From: CAWJMD01 sp963845675
Lineage (GTDB): Bacteria; Actinomycetota; Actinomycetes; Actinomycetales; CAWJMD01
Direction of reading: 5' to 3'
NCBI GenBank assembly: GCA_963845675.1
Contig: CAWJSX010000003.1
Coordinates: forward strand, 1 to 64,000
DNA length: 64,000 nt
Part shown: piece after piece, positions 1-8,378 of the stretch
How the letters are laid out: each line of letters opens with the position of its first letter
How positions within the stretch are numbered: position 1 is the first letter of the stretch
Notes under the pieces: model-generated
What the model saw: the letters and a program-made list of their open reading frames with translations, nothing else
What the model was told of the DNA's origin: nothing
Database searches by the model: none
Program-made: the position numbers and the translations under genes

Positions 1-165
1 TCCCTCGTGTCGCACTCCCTCGCGAGCGTCCACCAGCTGTGCAACCGCGCCATCTGGCTGCACAAGGGCAACCTCATGATGGAAGGCACGCCCACCGAGG
101 TCGGCGCCGCCTACACGCGGTTCGTGCAGGTCGGCGAGGACGCGTTCACCATGGACGACCTCTGA
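1..165 (+). CDS. Polysaccharide ABC transporter ATP-binding protein, C-terminal end (partial)
   Basis: Only the last 54 codons lie in the window; the frame is open from base 1 to the TGA at 163-165. The visible part begins SLVSHSLASVHQLCNRAIWL and continues through a KGNLMMEGTP stretch. This matches the end of an ABC ATPase domain: the switch histidine in VSHS, then the segment that reads 'identify the helper, then the G(x)ng/E tail'. This form is usual for Wzt/TagH-type ATPases that power export of O-antigen, teichoic acid or similar glycans across the membrane. The glycosyltransferase that follows overlaps its stop codon, and the whole 17 kb downstream is glycan biosynthesis, which supports export of the locus product. 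The Walker motifs are outside the window. Confidence 0.8.
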   Translation, partial: SLVSHSLASVHQLCNRAIWLHKGNLMMEGTPTEVGAAYTRFVQVGEDAFTMDDL

Positions 166-1279
166 CCGAGCCGCGGCCCGACGTCAGCGTCGTGACCGCC
201 GGTCACGACGTCGCCGACGCGAGGTTGCACCGTGAGGTCGCCGCGATGTGCGTGCCGGCCTGGCGGTCGAGGTGCTCGGTCTGGGGCAGGCCGACGACGG
301 GCCGGCAGGAGCAGCGGTGCGGACCTGGTCGCGCGGCGGGATGGTCTCGCGCGGCCTGCGGGCCCTGTCGCTGCCCGCCCGTGCCCGTGGCCGGGTGCTC
401 CTGGCGCTGGACCCCGACACCGCCCTCGGGGCGCTGCTCGTGGCCCGGCTGCGGCGACGGCCCGTGGTCGCCGACGTGCACGAGGACTACACCGCGCTGC
501 TGCGCGACCGCGCCTGGGCGACCGGTCCGGTCGGGCTGGTCGCACGCGTGGTGGCCAGGGCCGCGGTCCGCTGTGCCGCGTGGGCCGACCTGACGGTCGT
601 CGCGGACGAGCACCTGCCACCGACGGTGGACGCCGCCCGGGAGCGGCTGGTGGTGCGCAACCTGCCTGACATGGAGCACGTGCTCGGCTCGGGGGGACCC
701 CCGTCACCGGAGCAGTCGTCGCCGGGACCGCGCGCGGTCTACGTCGGCGACCTGCGGGCCTCTCGGGGCCTGCGCACGATGGTGGAGGCCGTGGCCCGCG
801 CGCCGCGGTGGCGGCTCGACCTCGTGGGTCCCGTGCGTGCGGTGGACGCCGACTGGCTGGCGTCCCGCGTCGCCGAGCCGGATCTCGACGGACGCGTCGG
901 CGTCCACGGACGGATGCCGCCGGCGCGGGCGTGGGCGGTCGCCCGCGGAGCCGACGTCGGGCTGGTGCTGCTCGAGGACACCCCGGCTTTCCGCGACGCC
1001 GTTCCGGGCAAGTTGCTGGAGTACCTCGCCGCCGGGCTCGCGGTCCTCGCGACGCCGCTGCCCCGCGTCGCCGCCCTGGTCGACGAGTCGGGCGCCGGCG
1101 CCCTGGTCACAGGGGCCGACGGTGCGGCGGCCCGCCTGAGGGAGTGGGACGAGCACCCCGACCGGCTGGCCGAGTGCCGCCGCAACGCCCGGGCCTGGGC
1201 CGGGGAGCATCTCGCGGGGGAGAACGGGTACGACGTCCTCGCGGGACGACTGCTCGCCCTCGTGGCGTCCGTCACGTGA
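162..1279 (+). CDS. GT4-like glycosyltransferase (one frameshift near 245)
   Basis: A GT-B glycosyltransferase, probably cytoplasmic, adding a sugar to the surface glycan. The first part (frame of base 162) reads PDVSVVTAGHDVADARLHRE, a typical N-terminal Rossmann strand with a GHD motif. It then continues in the frame of base 248 (RAGLAVEVLGLG onward) to the TGA at 1279. The break near 245 behaves as a one-base deletion. The C-terminal part has the donor-side pattern PGKLLEYLAAGLAVLATPLP at about residues 275-295, expected for GT4 enzymes. No ATG or GTG fits the 5' end before GTG 192; a CTG at 162 overlaps the upstream TGA by four bases (CTGA) and keeps the first beta strand. The start is therefore uncertain. 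Acceptor and donor are unknown. Confidence 0.7.
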
Positions 1280-1321
1280 CCGCGACGGCTCCCCGCCCCG
1301 TCGACGACGTCCCCCGAACCC

Positions 1322-1379
1322 GCATTCGCCCGAGAACGGCGCTCGTGAGGGGGGTCTCGGCGTGCATTCGCCCCGAGAA
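1322..1379. repeat. Short imperfect direct repeat upstream of the acyltransferase
   Basis: GCATTCGCCCGAGAA (1322-1336) recurs as GCATTCGCCCCGAGAA (1364-1379), 42 bp apart and differing by one C. It sits in the 177-bp gap between the glycosyltransferase and the acyltransferase, about 65 bp before the putative -10 box. It could be a paired regulator site. Nothing else is evident in this gap. Confidence 0.45.
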
Positions 1380-1441
1380 TGACGCCGTCCAGGGCGCGCC
1401 ACCGTGCCTGACGCAGGGATGGTCGGAGCCTGCTCCGGTGC

Positions 1442-1447
1442 TACCGT
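1442..1447 (+). promoter_or_regulatory. Putative -10 box (TACCGT) of acyltransferase
   Basis: TACCGT fits the actinobacterial TAnnnT -10 pattern and lies nine bases before the ATG at 1457. Transcription would start at or just before the ATG, giving a leaderless message. No clear -35 is visible. Confidence 0.35.
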
Positions 1448-1456
1448 CGGGCCCCG

Positions 1457-3642
1457 ATGAGCGCTGACACACGGGTGTCGGACGACACCGTGTCCGCGAT
1501 CACCCCACCCCCGCCCAGCCCGCCGCCAGGACCCGTTCCGCCCTGAGATCCAGGGACTCCGCGCGGTCGCGGTGCTGCTCGTCGTGCTCTTCCACCTGTG
1601 GCCGCACCGTCTCTCGGGCGGTTACGTCGGTGTCGACGTCTTCTTCGTGATCTCCGGCTACCTCATCACGGCGCACATCGCCCGCGAGGTGTCGCAGACG
1701 GGCACCGTACGCGTGACACGGTTCTGGGCGCGCCGCATCCGCCGCCTGCTCCCGGCCAGCCTGCTGGTGCTCGCCGTCTCCGCCGTCGCCGTCGCGCTCG
1801 TGGTGCCGGCCACGCTGTGGGCGCAGTCCGCCCGGCAGCTCGCGGCGAGCGCGCTCTACGTGCAGAACTGGGCGCTGGCCCTCGACTCGGTCGACTACAT
1901 GGCCGCCGACAACGTGCCCACCGTCGCGCAGCACTACTGGTCGCTGTCGGTGGAGGAGCAGTTCTACCTGGTCTGGCCCCTGCTGGTCCTCGGCCTGGTG
2001 GCCGTCTTCGTCCGGGGGACGAGGACGAGCCCGGGTCGGGCGGTGCAGCGGCACGTGTCGCCGGTCCGGCTCCGGCAGGTGCTCGTGTCGGGCATCGGCG
2101 TGGTCGCCGTCGCGTCGTTCGCCTGGTCGACGTGGTCGACCGCGCAGGACCAGCCGTTCGCCTACCTGAGCACGTTCACCCGCGCCTGGGAGTTCTCGGC
2201 CGGGGCGCTGGCGGCGCTGGTCGTCCTGCGCGGGCCCTGGCCCGAGTGGGCGCGCAGCGCCCTCGGCTGGGCGGGTGGCGTGGCGATCGTCGGGTCCGCC
2301 TACCTGTACACCGAGACCAGCCTGTTCCCGGGCTGGATCGCGCTCGCACCCGTCCTCGGCACCGTGGCCGTCATCGCCGCCGGACGGGGACGCGGATGGG
2401 CGTCGCCGGGGGAGTGGCTGTCCCTGCGCCCCGCGCGGTTCGTCGGCGACATCTCGTACTCGGTCTACCTCTGGCACTGGCCGCTCATCGTGGTCGTCCC
2501 CTACGTCACCGGGCGGCCGCTCAACCTGCTCGACAAGGTCGGGGTCTTCGCGCTCACGATCGGACTGGCCTGGGGCAGCAAGGTCCTCGTGGAGGACCCT
2601 GCCAGCACCCGTCCACTGCTCGCCGCGGCTCCCTGGCGCGCCTTCGCCTTCGCGGTCGCCGGCATGCTCGTGCTGGTCGGTGCCGGCGTCGGCCTGAACG
2701 TCGAGCTCGACCGTCGCGAACGGGCCGCCGAGGCCTCAGCCGCAGCCAAGCTCGAGCGTGCCTCGGAGTGCACCGGCCCGGGCGCCCTCGACCCCAGCCG
2801 CGGCTGCGGACCTGTGATGGGGACGGGTCCGCTCGTGGTGCCCCCCGAGGTCGTCGCGCAGCAGAACTCCGACCCGCTCTACCCGACGTGCCAGACCCCG
2901 CTGGACTCCGACGCCATGAAGTCGTGCGAGATCGGCAGCACGTCCGACGACCCCGAGCGCACGGTCGCCGTCGTCGGGGACTCGCACGCCACCCACTGGT
3001 TCTCGGCCCTGGACGAGCTCGGGCGCGAGCGCGACTGGAAGGTCGTGACCTACACCAAGTCGTCCTGCCCGCTGACGGACGCACGGCGCGTGCTGCCGGA
3101 GGAACAGACGGGCGAGCTGGCCGACAAGTGCGACCGGTGGATCGAGACCGTCCAGCAGGCCGTGCTGGAGAACCCCGAGATCAGCGACGTGTTCGTCTCG
3201 GCGTACTCGTCGGCCTACTGCGTGGGAGCCCCGTCCGGGCCAGGACCCGGCCGACCCCGGCGTCGACGGCTTCGCCGCGGTCTGGAGCCGGCTGAGCCAG
3301 GCCGGTCACCGGGTCTTCGTGCTGGCGGACGTGCCCCGCACGACCGGCGAGAACGTGCCCACCTGCCTGGCCGCGCACCCGGACGACCTCATGCAGTGCA
3401 CCGTGCCGCGCGAGGACGCCCTGCCCGGCGACGTGCAGGCCGCCGCGGTCGAGGCCGCCGCGGACCCGCAGGTGCGGCTGATCGACCTGACGAGCGCGTT
3501 CTGCGACGACGAGACGTGCTACCCCGTCGTGGGCGACGTGGTCGCCTACCGCGACTACAGCCACCTCTCGGCGGAGTACGCCCGGCTGCTGGCGCCCCGG
3601 ATCGGCTCGGCCGTCGACGCGGCGCCCGCCGCGGGCGGCTGA
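1457..3642 (+). CDS. Membrane O-acyltransferase with C-terminal SGNH domain (OafA/OatA type; two frameshifts)
   Basis: Predicted to acetylate a cell-surface polymer: the membrane acyltransferase-3 domain passes an acyl group across the membrane to an external SGNH domain. The ATG at 1457 opens a proline-rich leader; a +1 shift in the C-rich run at about 1500-1535 leads into FRPEIQGLRAVAVLLVV and then FHLWPHRLSGGYVGVDVFF, the classic acyltransferase-3 start. About ten hydrophobic segments follow to about residue 395. The SGNH part carries VGDSHATHWF (Ser block) near 3000 and DYSHLSAEYA (Asp/His block) near 3555. A second +1 shift at about 3225-3245 separates these blocks. The combined length of about 728 residues is usual for the family. 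A second SGNH protein follows directly, so acetylation and de-acetylation of the same glycan is possible. Confidence 0.82.
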
Positions 3643-3768
3643 CCCGAGGTCGTCCGGGCTCACGCGGCCTCAAGTCGGTCGAGGGACGGGTCGAACGGAT
3701 AGGTGGCGCCCGAACGGCGCCGCGCGCCACGCGTGCGCGTCCGCGAACCCGTACGGAGCTGACCCTCG

Positions 3769-4470
3769 ATGATCGACCGTCGCCTGTTCCTCGGTGGGGC
3801 GCTCGGCGCCGCACTCACCGCGGCGACCGCCCTGCCCGCCCACGCAGCCGACCACGGATCGGGGTCGCTGGGCAGCTGGGAGGCCGCGAGCCGCCGCATC
3901 TCGACGTCCGCCACGGTCAAGACCACCGTCCGCCGGGACGGGGTGCTGCTCTTCGGCGACTCGATCAGCGTGCAGGACGCACCGGCGCTGGCGTCCCTGC
4001 TGCAGCGGTCCAGCGGGCTGACGACGGCCATCAACGCCTGGAACATGCGCCCGACCGCCCCGGCCGTCGACGAGCTCGAGCAGTGGGCACGCCGCTACGG
4101 CCTGCCGCGGCGGATCGTGATGGCGACCGGCAGCAACGACATCTTCGCGCCGCCGGTGATGGCCGAGCAGGTCGAGCGGGTGATGTCGGTCGTCGGGCGG
4201 CGCCGGATGGTGTTCTGGGTCGACGTCCACGTGTCGCGCACGTCCCAGTCGTCCGCGGTGCGCGCGGCGGACCTGGCGAACAGCGCCTGGGTGAACGACC
4301 AGATCGAGGAGGTCGCGGCCCGTCACCCCCTGCTGCGGGTGATCCGCTGGAGCGACCGCGTCGCCTCGCCGACGACCCAGCGCTGGTACCTCAGGGACGG
4401 TGTGCACACGAACCCCACCGGTCAGTCGGTGCGCAACTCGATGATCGCGCGGACCGTCACCCGCGCCTGA
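3769..4470 (+). CDS. Tat-exported SGNH/GDSL-family hydrolase
   Basis: An intact 233-residue protein. It begins MIDRRLFLGG followed by a hydrophobic stretch ending PAHAADH, which reads as a twin-arginine signal with cleavage near residue 27. The mature part has SGNH-family blocks: FGDSIS with catalytic Ser65 (residues 62-67), GSND at 121-124, and DGVHTNPTG with Asp210 and His213. Such enzymes are esterases or acyl hydrolases acting outside the membrane. The position right after an acyltransferase-SGNH gene suggests it trims or transfers acyl groups on the surface glycan; the substrate is an inference. The 126-bp gap upstream contains a GGCGCC-CGAAC-GGCGCC hairpin near 3703. Its 3' end overlaps the convergent epimerase gene by 14 bp. 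Confidence 0.78.
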   Translation: MIDRRLFLGGALGAALTAATALPAHAADHGSGSLGSWEAASRRISTSATVKTTVRRDGVLLFGDSISVQDAPALASLLQRSSGLTTAINAWNMRPTAPAVDELEQWARRYGLPRRIVMATGSNDIFAPPVMAEQVERVMSVVGRRRMVFWVDVHVSRTSQSSAVRAADLANSAWVNDQIEEVAARHPLLRVIRWSDRVASPTTQRWYLRDGVHTNPTGQSVRNSMIARTVTRA

Positions 4471-5530
4471 GGGCGTCGGCCACCGCCTCGGCCGCGTGGC
4501 CGTCGCCGTAGGGGGTGCCGCGCTCCCCGCTCGGTGCGGGTCGCGCCACGGCGGCCTGGACGCCCGACGGTTCGACGAGGACGTTCCAGCCGCCGTCGAG
4601 GGTCTCCAGCCACTCCGTCTCCGTGCGGACGGTCGTGCACGGGCGCTCCAGCAGGAACGCCTCCTTCTGCAGCCCGCCCGAGTCGGTGACGACGCCGCGC
4701 GCGCGCAGCACCGCGGACACCATCGCGGGGTAGGGAGCCGGCTCGCCGACGTGCAGCGAGCCGCGCGACAGCACCAGGCCCTGCTCCGCGGCACGGGCCC
4801 GCAGCCGCGGGTGCGCCAGCAGCAGGACGGGCGCGTCCATCGTCTGGAGGGCGCCGACGAGCGCGGCCAGGCGCTCGGGGTCGTCGGTGGTCTCGGCGCG
4901 GTGGATCGTCGCCAGCAGGAAGTCGTCGGCGATGCCGCCGGGCACGACGTCCACCACCGACGCCGGCTCGGCGAGTACGGCGTCGCGCACCCGCAGGCAC
5001 ACGTCCGTCATGACGTCGCCGACCAGTCGCGTGCGGTCGCCCAGCCCCTCGCGGCGCAGGTGCTCGACGGCCCCCTCGGTCGGGGCCAGCAGCAGGTCCG
5101 CCGCGTGGTCGGTGAGCACGCGGTTGTGCTCCTCCGGCATGCGGCGGTTGAACGAGCGCAGCCCGGCCTCGAGGTGCGCGACGGGCAGGTGCATCTTCAC
5201 CGCCGACAGCGTCCCGGCGAGCGTCGAGTTGGTGTCGCCGTACACGAGCACCCAGTCCGGCCTGTGCTCGTCGAGCACGGCGTCCATGCGCCGTCAGCAT
5301 GGCTCCGGTCTGGGCGCCGTGGCTGCCGCTGCCGATCGCCGAGGTTCACGTCGGGTGACGGGATCCGCAGGTCGGCGAAGAACGCGTCGCTCATCCCGTG
5401 GTCGTAGTGCTGGCCCGTGTGCACGATGACGTGCCGCCACCCCGTCCGCGGACCGGCCCGCGAGGGCCTCGGCCACGGGAGCGAGCTTGACGAACTGGGG
5501 CCGCGCGCCGACGACGCTGAGGATCTTCAC
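4457..5530 (-). CDS. wecB: Non-hydrolysing UDP-GlcNAc 2-epimerase family (WecB/WbpI; three frameshifts)
   Basis: Interconverts UDP-HexNAc epimers at C2 in the cytoplasm: UDP-GlcNAc to UDP-ManNAc, or the diacetamido-uronic acid equivalent if it is WbpI. The GTG at 5530 starts KILSVVGARPQFVKLAPVAE, the signature N-terminus. The reading frame changes near 5435, 5337 and 5293, each as a +1. The joined pieces give HTGQHYDHGMSDAFF, NLGIGSGSHGAQTGAML and VLVYGDTNSTLAGTLSAVK, then HLEAGLRSFNRRMPEEHNR. The family's GTR/GDTNS, EAGLR and EEHNR motifs are all present. Full length would be about 356 residues, normal for the family. It is on the strand opposite the wbpD-E-B operon, which supplies candidate partners. 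WecB or WbpI cannot be told apart from sequence alone. Confidence 0.85.
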
Positions 5531-5625
5531 GGGCGTCAACGTACCGACGGGAGGCCAGTCCCGGGTCTGTCGCCGGGAGCGGGCCGGCCGGCCACCACCC
5601 GGACGGCCGGACCCCGCCGAGCCGC

Positions 5626-5631
5626 TAGTCT
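5626..5631 (+). promoter_or_regulatory. Putative -10 box (TAGTCT) of the wbpD-E-B operon
   Basis: TAGTCT lies 65 bp before the GTG at 5697, in the 166-bp gap between the divergent epimerase and the operon. A Shine-Dalgarno-like GGAGAG sits about ten bases before the GTG. No convincing -35 is seen. Confidence 0.35.
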
Positions 5632-5696
5632 TGACCCGCCCAGTGCCCTGCACCGCCTCGCGGCGACCCACCCGTCCCCCCGGAGAGTGAAGACTC

Positions 5697-6293
5697 GTGC
5701 CTGCTCGGATCGTGCCGTCGGCGGACGTCGACGACAGGGCGACCATCGGCGACGGCAGCTCGGTCTGGCACCTCGCCCAGGTCCGCGAGCACGCGGTCCT
5801 CGGCGAGAACTGCATCGTCGGTCGCGGCGCGTACATCGGCACCGGGGTGACGATGGGCGACAACTGCAAGGTGCAGAACCACGCGCTGGTCTACGAGCCG
5901 GCGGTGCTGGAGGACGGCGTGTTCGTCGGGCCCGCCGTGGTGTTCACGAACGACCACTTCCCGCGGTCGATCGCCCCCGACGGCAGCCTGAAGCGCGGTG
6001 ACGACTGGGAGGCCGTGGGCGTGACCTGCCGCGAGGGCTCCTCGATCGGTGCCCGCGCCGTGTGCGTGGCCCCGGTCACGGTCGGGCGGTGGGCGATGGT
6101 CGCGGCCGGTGCCGTGGTCACCAAGGACGTGCCCGACTTCGCGCTGGTCGCGGGGGTCCCCGCCCGGCGACTGCGCTGGGTCGGGCGGGCCGGTGTACCC
6201 CTGGACGAAGCCGGCGACGGACGCTGGCGGTGCCCGCAGACGGGCGACGAGTACGTAGAGACCGACGGAACCCTCACGGAGGCGAACGACTGA
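5697..6293 (+). CDS. wbpD: Left-handed beta-helix N-acetyltransferase (WbpD-like)
   Basis: Predicted to acetylate the 3-amino group of a UDP-2-acetamido-3-amino-hexuronic acid using acetyl-CoA. The protein (198 residues, GTG start) shows hexapeptide repeats: IGDGSSVW, VLGENCIVG, YIGTGVTMGDNCKVQNH, SIGARAVCVA, TVGRWAMVAAGAVVTKDVPD. It also has the loop VFTNDHFPRSI at residues 82-92, which is characteristic of the WbpD/WlbB class. The first gene of a tight operon: its TGA overlaps the ATG of the aminotransferase by one base (TGATG). The C-terminal end is slightly longer than the helix and includes a CPQTGDEY segment. Confidence in the family is high; the exact sugar is inferred from the neighbours. 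Confidence 0.83.
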   Translation: MPARIVPSADVDDRATIGDGSSVWHLAQVREHAVLGENCIVGRGAYIGTGVTMGDNCKVQNHALVYEPAVLEDGVFVGPAVVFTNDHFPRSIAPDGSLKRGDDWEAVGVTCREGSSIGARAVCVAPVTVGRWAMVAAGAVVTKDVPDFALVAGVPARRLRWVGRAGVPLDEAGDGRWRCPQTGDEYVETDGTLTEAND

Positions 6294-7381
6294 TGAGCGA
6301 CATGATCCCAGCTGCCAAGCCGATCATCGGCGACGAGGAGCGCGAGGCGGTCGACCGCGTCCTCCGCAGCGGCATGATCGCGCAGGGCCCCGAGGTCGCG
6401 ACCTTCGAGCAGGAGTTCGGTGCGCAGCTCGCGGGCGGCCGCACCTGCGTCGCCGTGAACTCCGGTACGGCCGGCCAGCACCTCGGGCTCCTGGCGGCGG
6501 GTGTCGGCCCGGGTGACGAGGTCATCGTCCCCTCGTTCACGTTCGCGGCCACGGCCAACTCGGTCGCGCTGACGGGCGCGACCCCCGTGTTCGTCGACAT
6601 CGAGCCGGACTTCTTCTGCCTCGACCCGGCCGCCGTTGAGGCCGCCGTGACCGAGCGCACGGTCGGCATGATGCCCGTGCACCTCTACGGCCACCCCGCG
6701 AACATGACCGCTCTCGGCGAGATCGCCGAGCGCCACTCGATCAAGATCTTCGAGGACGCGGCCCAGGCGCACGGGGCCACGTGGCAGGGCGCGCAGGTCG
6801 GCACGTTCGGCACGTTCGCCATGTTCAGCCTCTACCCGACCAAGAACATGACGTCCGGTGAGGGCGGCATGGTCAGCTGCGCGGACGACGAGATGGTGCG
6901 GATGATGCGCCTGCTCCGCAACCAGGGCATGGAGCGTCGCTACGAGAACGAGGTCGTCGGCTTCAACGCGCGCATGACCGACGTCCACGCGGCGATCGGC
7001 CGGGTCCAGCTCGGCAAGCTCGGCGGCTGGACGAAGCAGCGCCAGGAGAACGGCGCCTTCCTCTCCTCGCACCTCGAGGGGGTCGTCGTGCCGCCGGTCG
7101 CCGAGGGCGCCACGCACGTCTACCACCAGTACACGATCCGGGTCGCCGAGGACCGTGACGGGTTCGCCAAGGCGCTCGCGGACGAGCACGGCATCGGCTC
7201 GGGTGTCTACTACCCGATCCCGAACCACCGACTGCCCTCGTTCGACCTCACGCTCGACCTGCCGGAGACCGAGAAGGCCGCCGCCGAGGCGCTCTCGCTG
7301 CCCGTGCACCCCTCGCTGTCGCAGGCCGACCTCGAGCGCGTCGTCGCGGGCGTCAACGCCCTCGCGAAGGCAGGTGCCTGA
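6293..7381 (+). CDS. wbpE: DegT/DnrJ/EryC1-family sugar aminotransferase (WbpE-like)
   Basis: A PLP-dependent transaminase that would convert a 3-keto UDP-sugar to the 3-amino sugar with glutamate. The 362-residue protein begins MSDMIPAAKPIIGDEEREAV. The Schiff-base lysine is Lys184 in YPTKNMTSGEGG, and the PLP-nitrogen aspartate is Asp155 in FEDAAQAHGA. The NSGTAGQHL loop at 56-64 binds the PLP phosphate. The start at 6293 was chosen because it fits the family and overlaps the wbpD stop (TGATG); the open frame runs further upstream but only as a shadow of wbpD. The Gfo/Idh oxidoreductase that makes the keto substrate begins one base after its stop. Confidence 0.87.
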   Translation: MSDMIPAAKPIIGDEEREAVDRVLRSGMIAQGPEVATFEQEFGAQLAGGRTCVAVNSGTAGQHLGLLAAGVGPGDEVIVPSFTFAATANSVALTGATPVFVDIEPDFFCLDPAAVEAAVTERTVGMMPVHLYGHPANMTALGEIAERHSIKIFEDAAQAHGATWQGAQVGTFGTFAMFSLYPTKNMTSGEGGMVSCADDEMVRMMRLLRNQGMERRYENEVVGFNARMTDVHAAIGRVQLGKLGGWTKQRQENGAFLSSHLEGVVVPPVAEGATHVYHQYTIRVAEDRDGFAKALADEHGIGSGVYYPIPNHRLPSFDLTLDLPETEKAAAEALSLPVHPSLSQADLERVVAGVNALAKAGA

Positions 7382-7382
7382 G

Positions 7383-8378
7383 ATGGCGGACCTGCGGGCG
7401 GGGCTGATCGGGCTGGGGATGATGGGGCGTCACCACGCCCGCGTGCTGCACTCGCTCGACGGCGTCGACCTGGTCGCCGTCGCCGACCCCGGGGGTGACC
7501 CGCACGGCGTCGCCGGCCCGCTGTCGGTGCTGTCGAGCGTGCAGGAGATCATCGCGACCGGTGTCGACTACTGCATGGTGGCCGTCCCTACGCAGTACCA
7601 CGAGGAGGTCGGGCTGGCGCTGGCCGGGGCCGGCGTGCACGCCTTGATCGAGAAGCCCCTCGCCAAGGACACCGCCGGGTCGACCAAGCTCGCCGAGGCG
7701 TTCGAGGCCGCCGGCCTGGTCGGCGCCGTCGGCCACATCGAGCGCTACAACCCCGCGCTGCAGAACCTGCGCGTGCGGCTCGAGCAGGGTGAGCTGGGCA
7801 ACGTCTACCAGGTCGTCACCCGACGCCAGGGTCCGTTCCCGGCCCGCATCGCCGACGTCGGCGTGGTGAAGGACCTGGGCACGCACGACATCGACCTCAC
7901 GGCGTGGGTCACCCAGCAGTCCTTCACGTCCGTCTCGGCCCGGGTCGCCTTCAAGAGCGGCCGTGAGCACGAGGACCTCGTGGCAGCCGTCGGCACGCTC
8001 AGCGACGGCACGGTGACCAGCCACCTCGTGAACTGGCTGTCGCCGATGAAGGAGCGCGTGACGATCGTGACCGGTGAGAAGGGGGCGTTCGTCGCCGACA
8101 CCCTCACCGCCGACCTCACGTTCCATGCCAACGGCACCGTCCGGACCGAGTGGGAGTCGATCGCCGACTTCCGCGGCGTCTCCGAGGGTGACGTGGTGCG
8201 CTTCGCGATCTCCAAGCCGGAACCGCTGCGTACCGAGCACGAGGCGTTCCGGGACGCCGTGCTGGGCAAGGACGCCGACATCGTGACGATGCGACAGGGC
8301 CTCGCCACGGTCGCCGTCGCCGAGGCGCTGCTCGAGTCGGCCCACACCGGCCGCACCGTGGACGTGGGTGCGTCCTGA
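7383..8378 (+). CDS. wbpB: Gfo/Idh/MocA-family NAD-dependent sugar dehydrogenase (WbpB-like)
   Basis: Predicted to oxidise C3 of a UDP-N-acetyl-hexosaminuronic acid, feeding the aminotransferase before it. Intact, 331 residues. The N-terminal Rossmann fold starts AGLIGLGMMGRHHARVL (residues 6-22). The family's EKP motif is at 90-92 (ALIEKPLAKD), and VGHIERYNPA at about 120-129 carries the usual substrate-side histidine region. DLGTHDIDL at about 165-173 holds the conserved HDID. The spacing of one base from the aminotransferase and the four-base overlap with the next gene point to translational coupling. WbpB enzymes recycle NAD with 2-oxoglutarate and pair with WbpE; that pairing is established, its use here is inferred. 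Confidence 0.84.
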   Translation: MADLRAGLIGLGMMGRHHARVLHSLDGVDLVAVADPGGDPHGVAGPLSVLSSVQEIIATGVDYCMVAVPTQYHEEVGLALAGAGVHALIEKPLAKDTAGSTKLAEAFEAAGLVGAVGHIERYNPALQNLRVRLEQGELGNVYQVVTRRQGPFPARIADVGVVKDLGTHDIDLTAWVTQQSFTSVSARVAFKSGREHEDLVAAVGTLSDGTVTSHLVNWLSPMKERVTIVTGEKGAFVADTLTADLTFHANGTVRTEWESIADFRGVSEGDVVRFAISKPEPLRTEHEAFRDAVLGKDADIVTMRQGLATVAVAEALLESAHTGRTVDVGAS

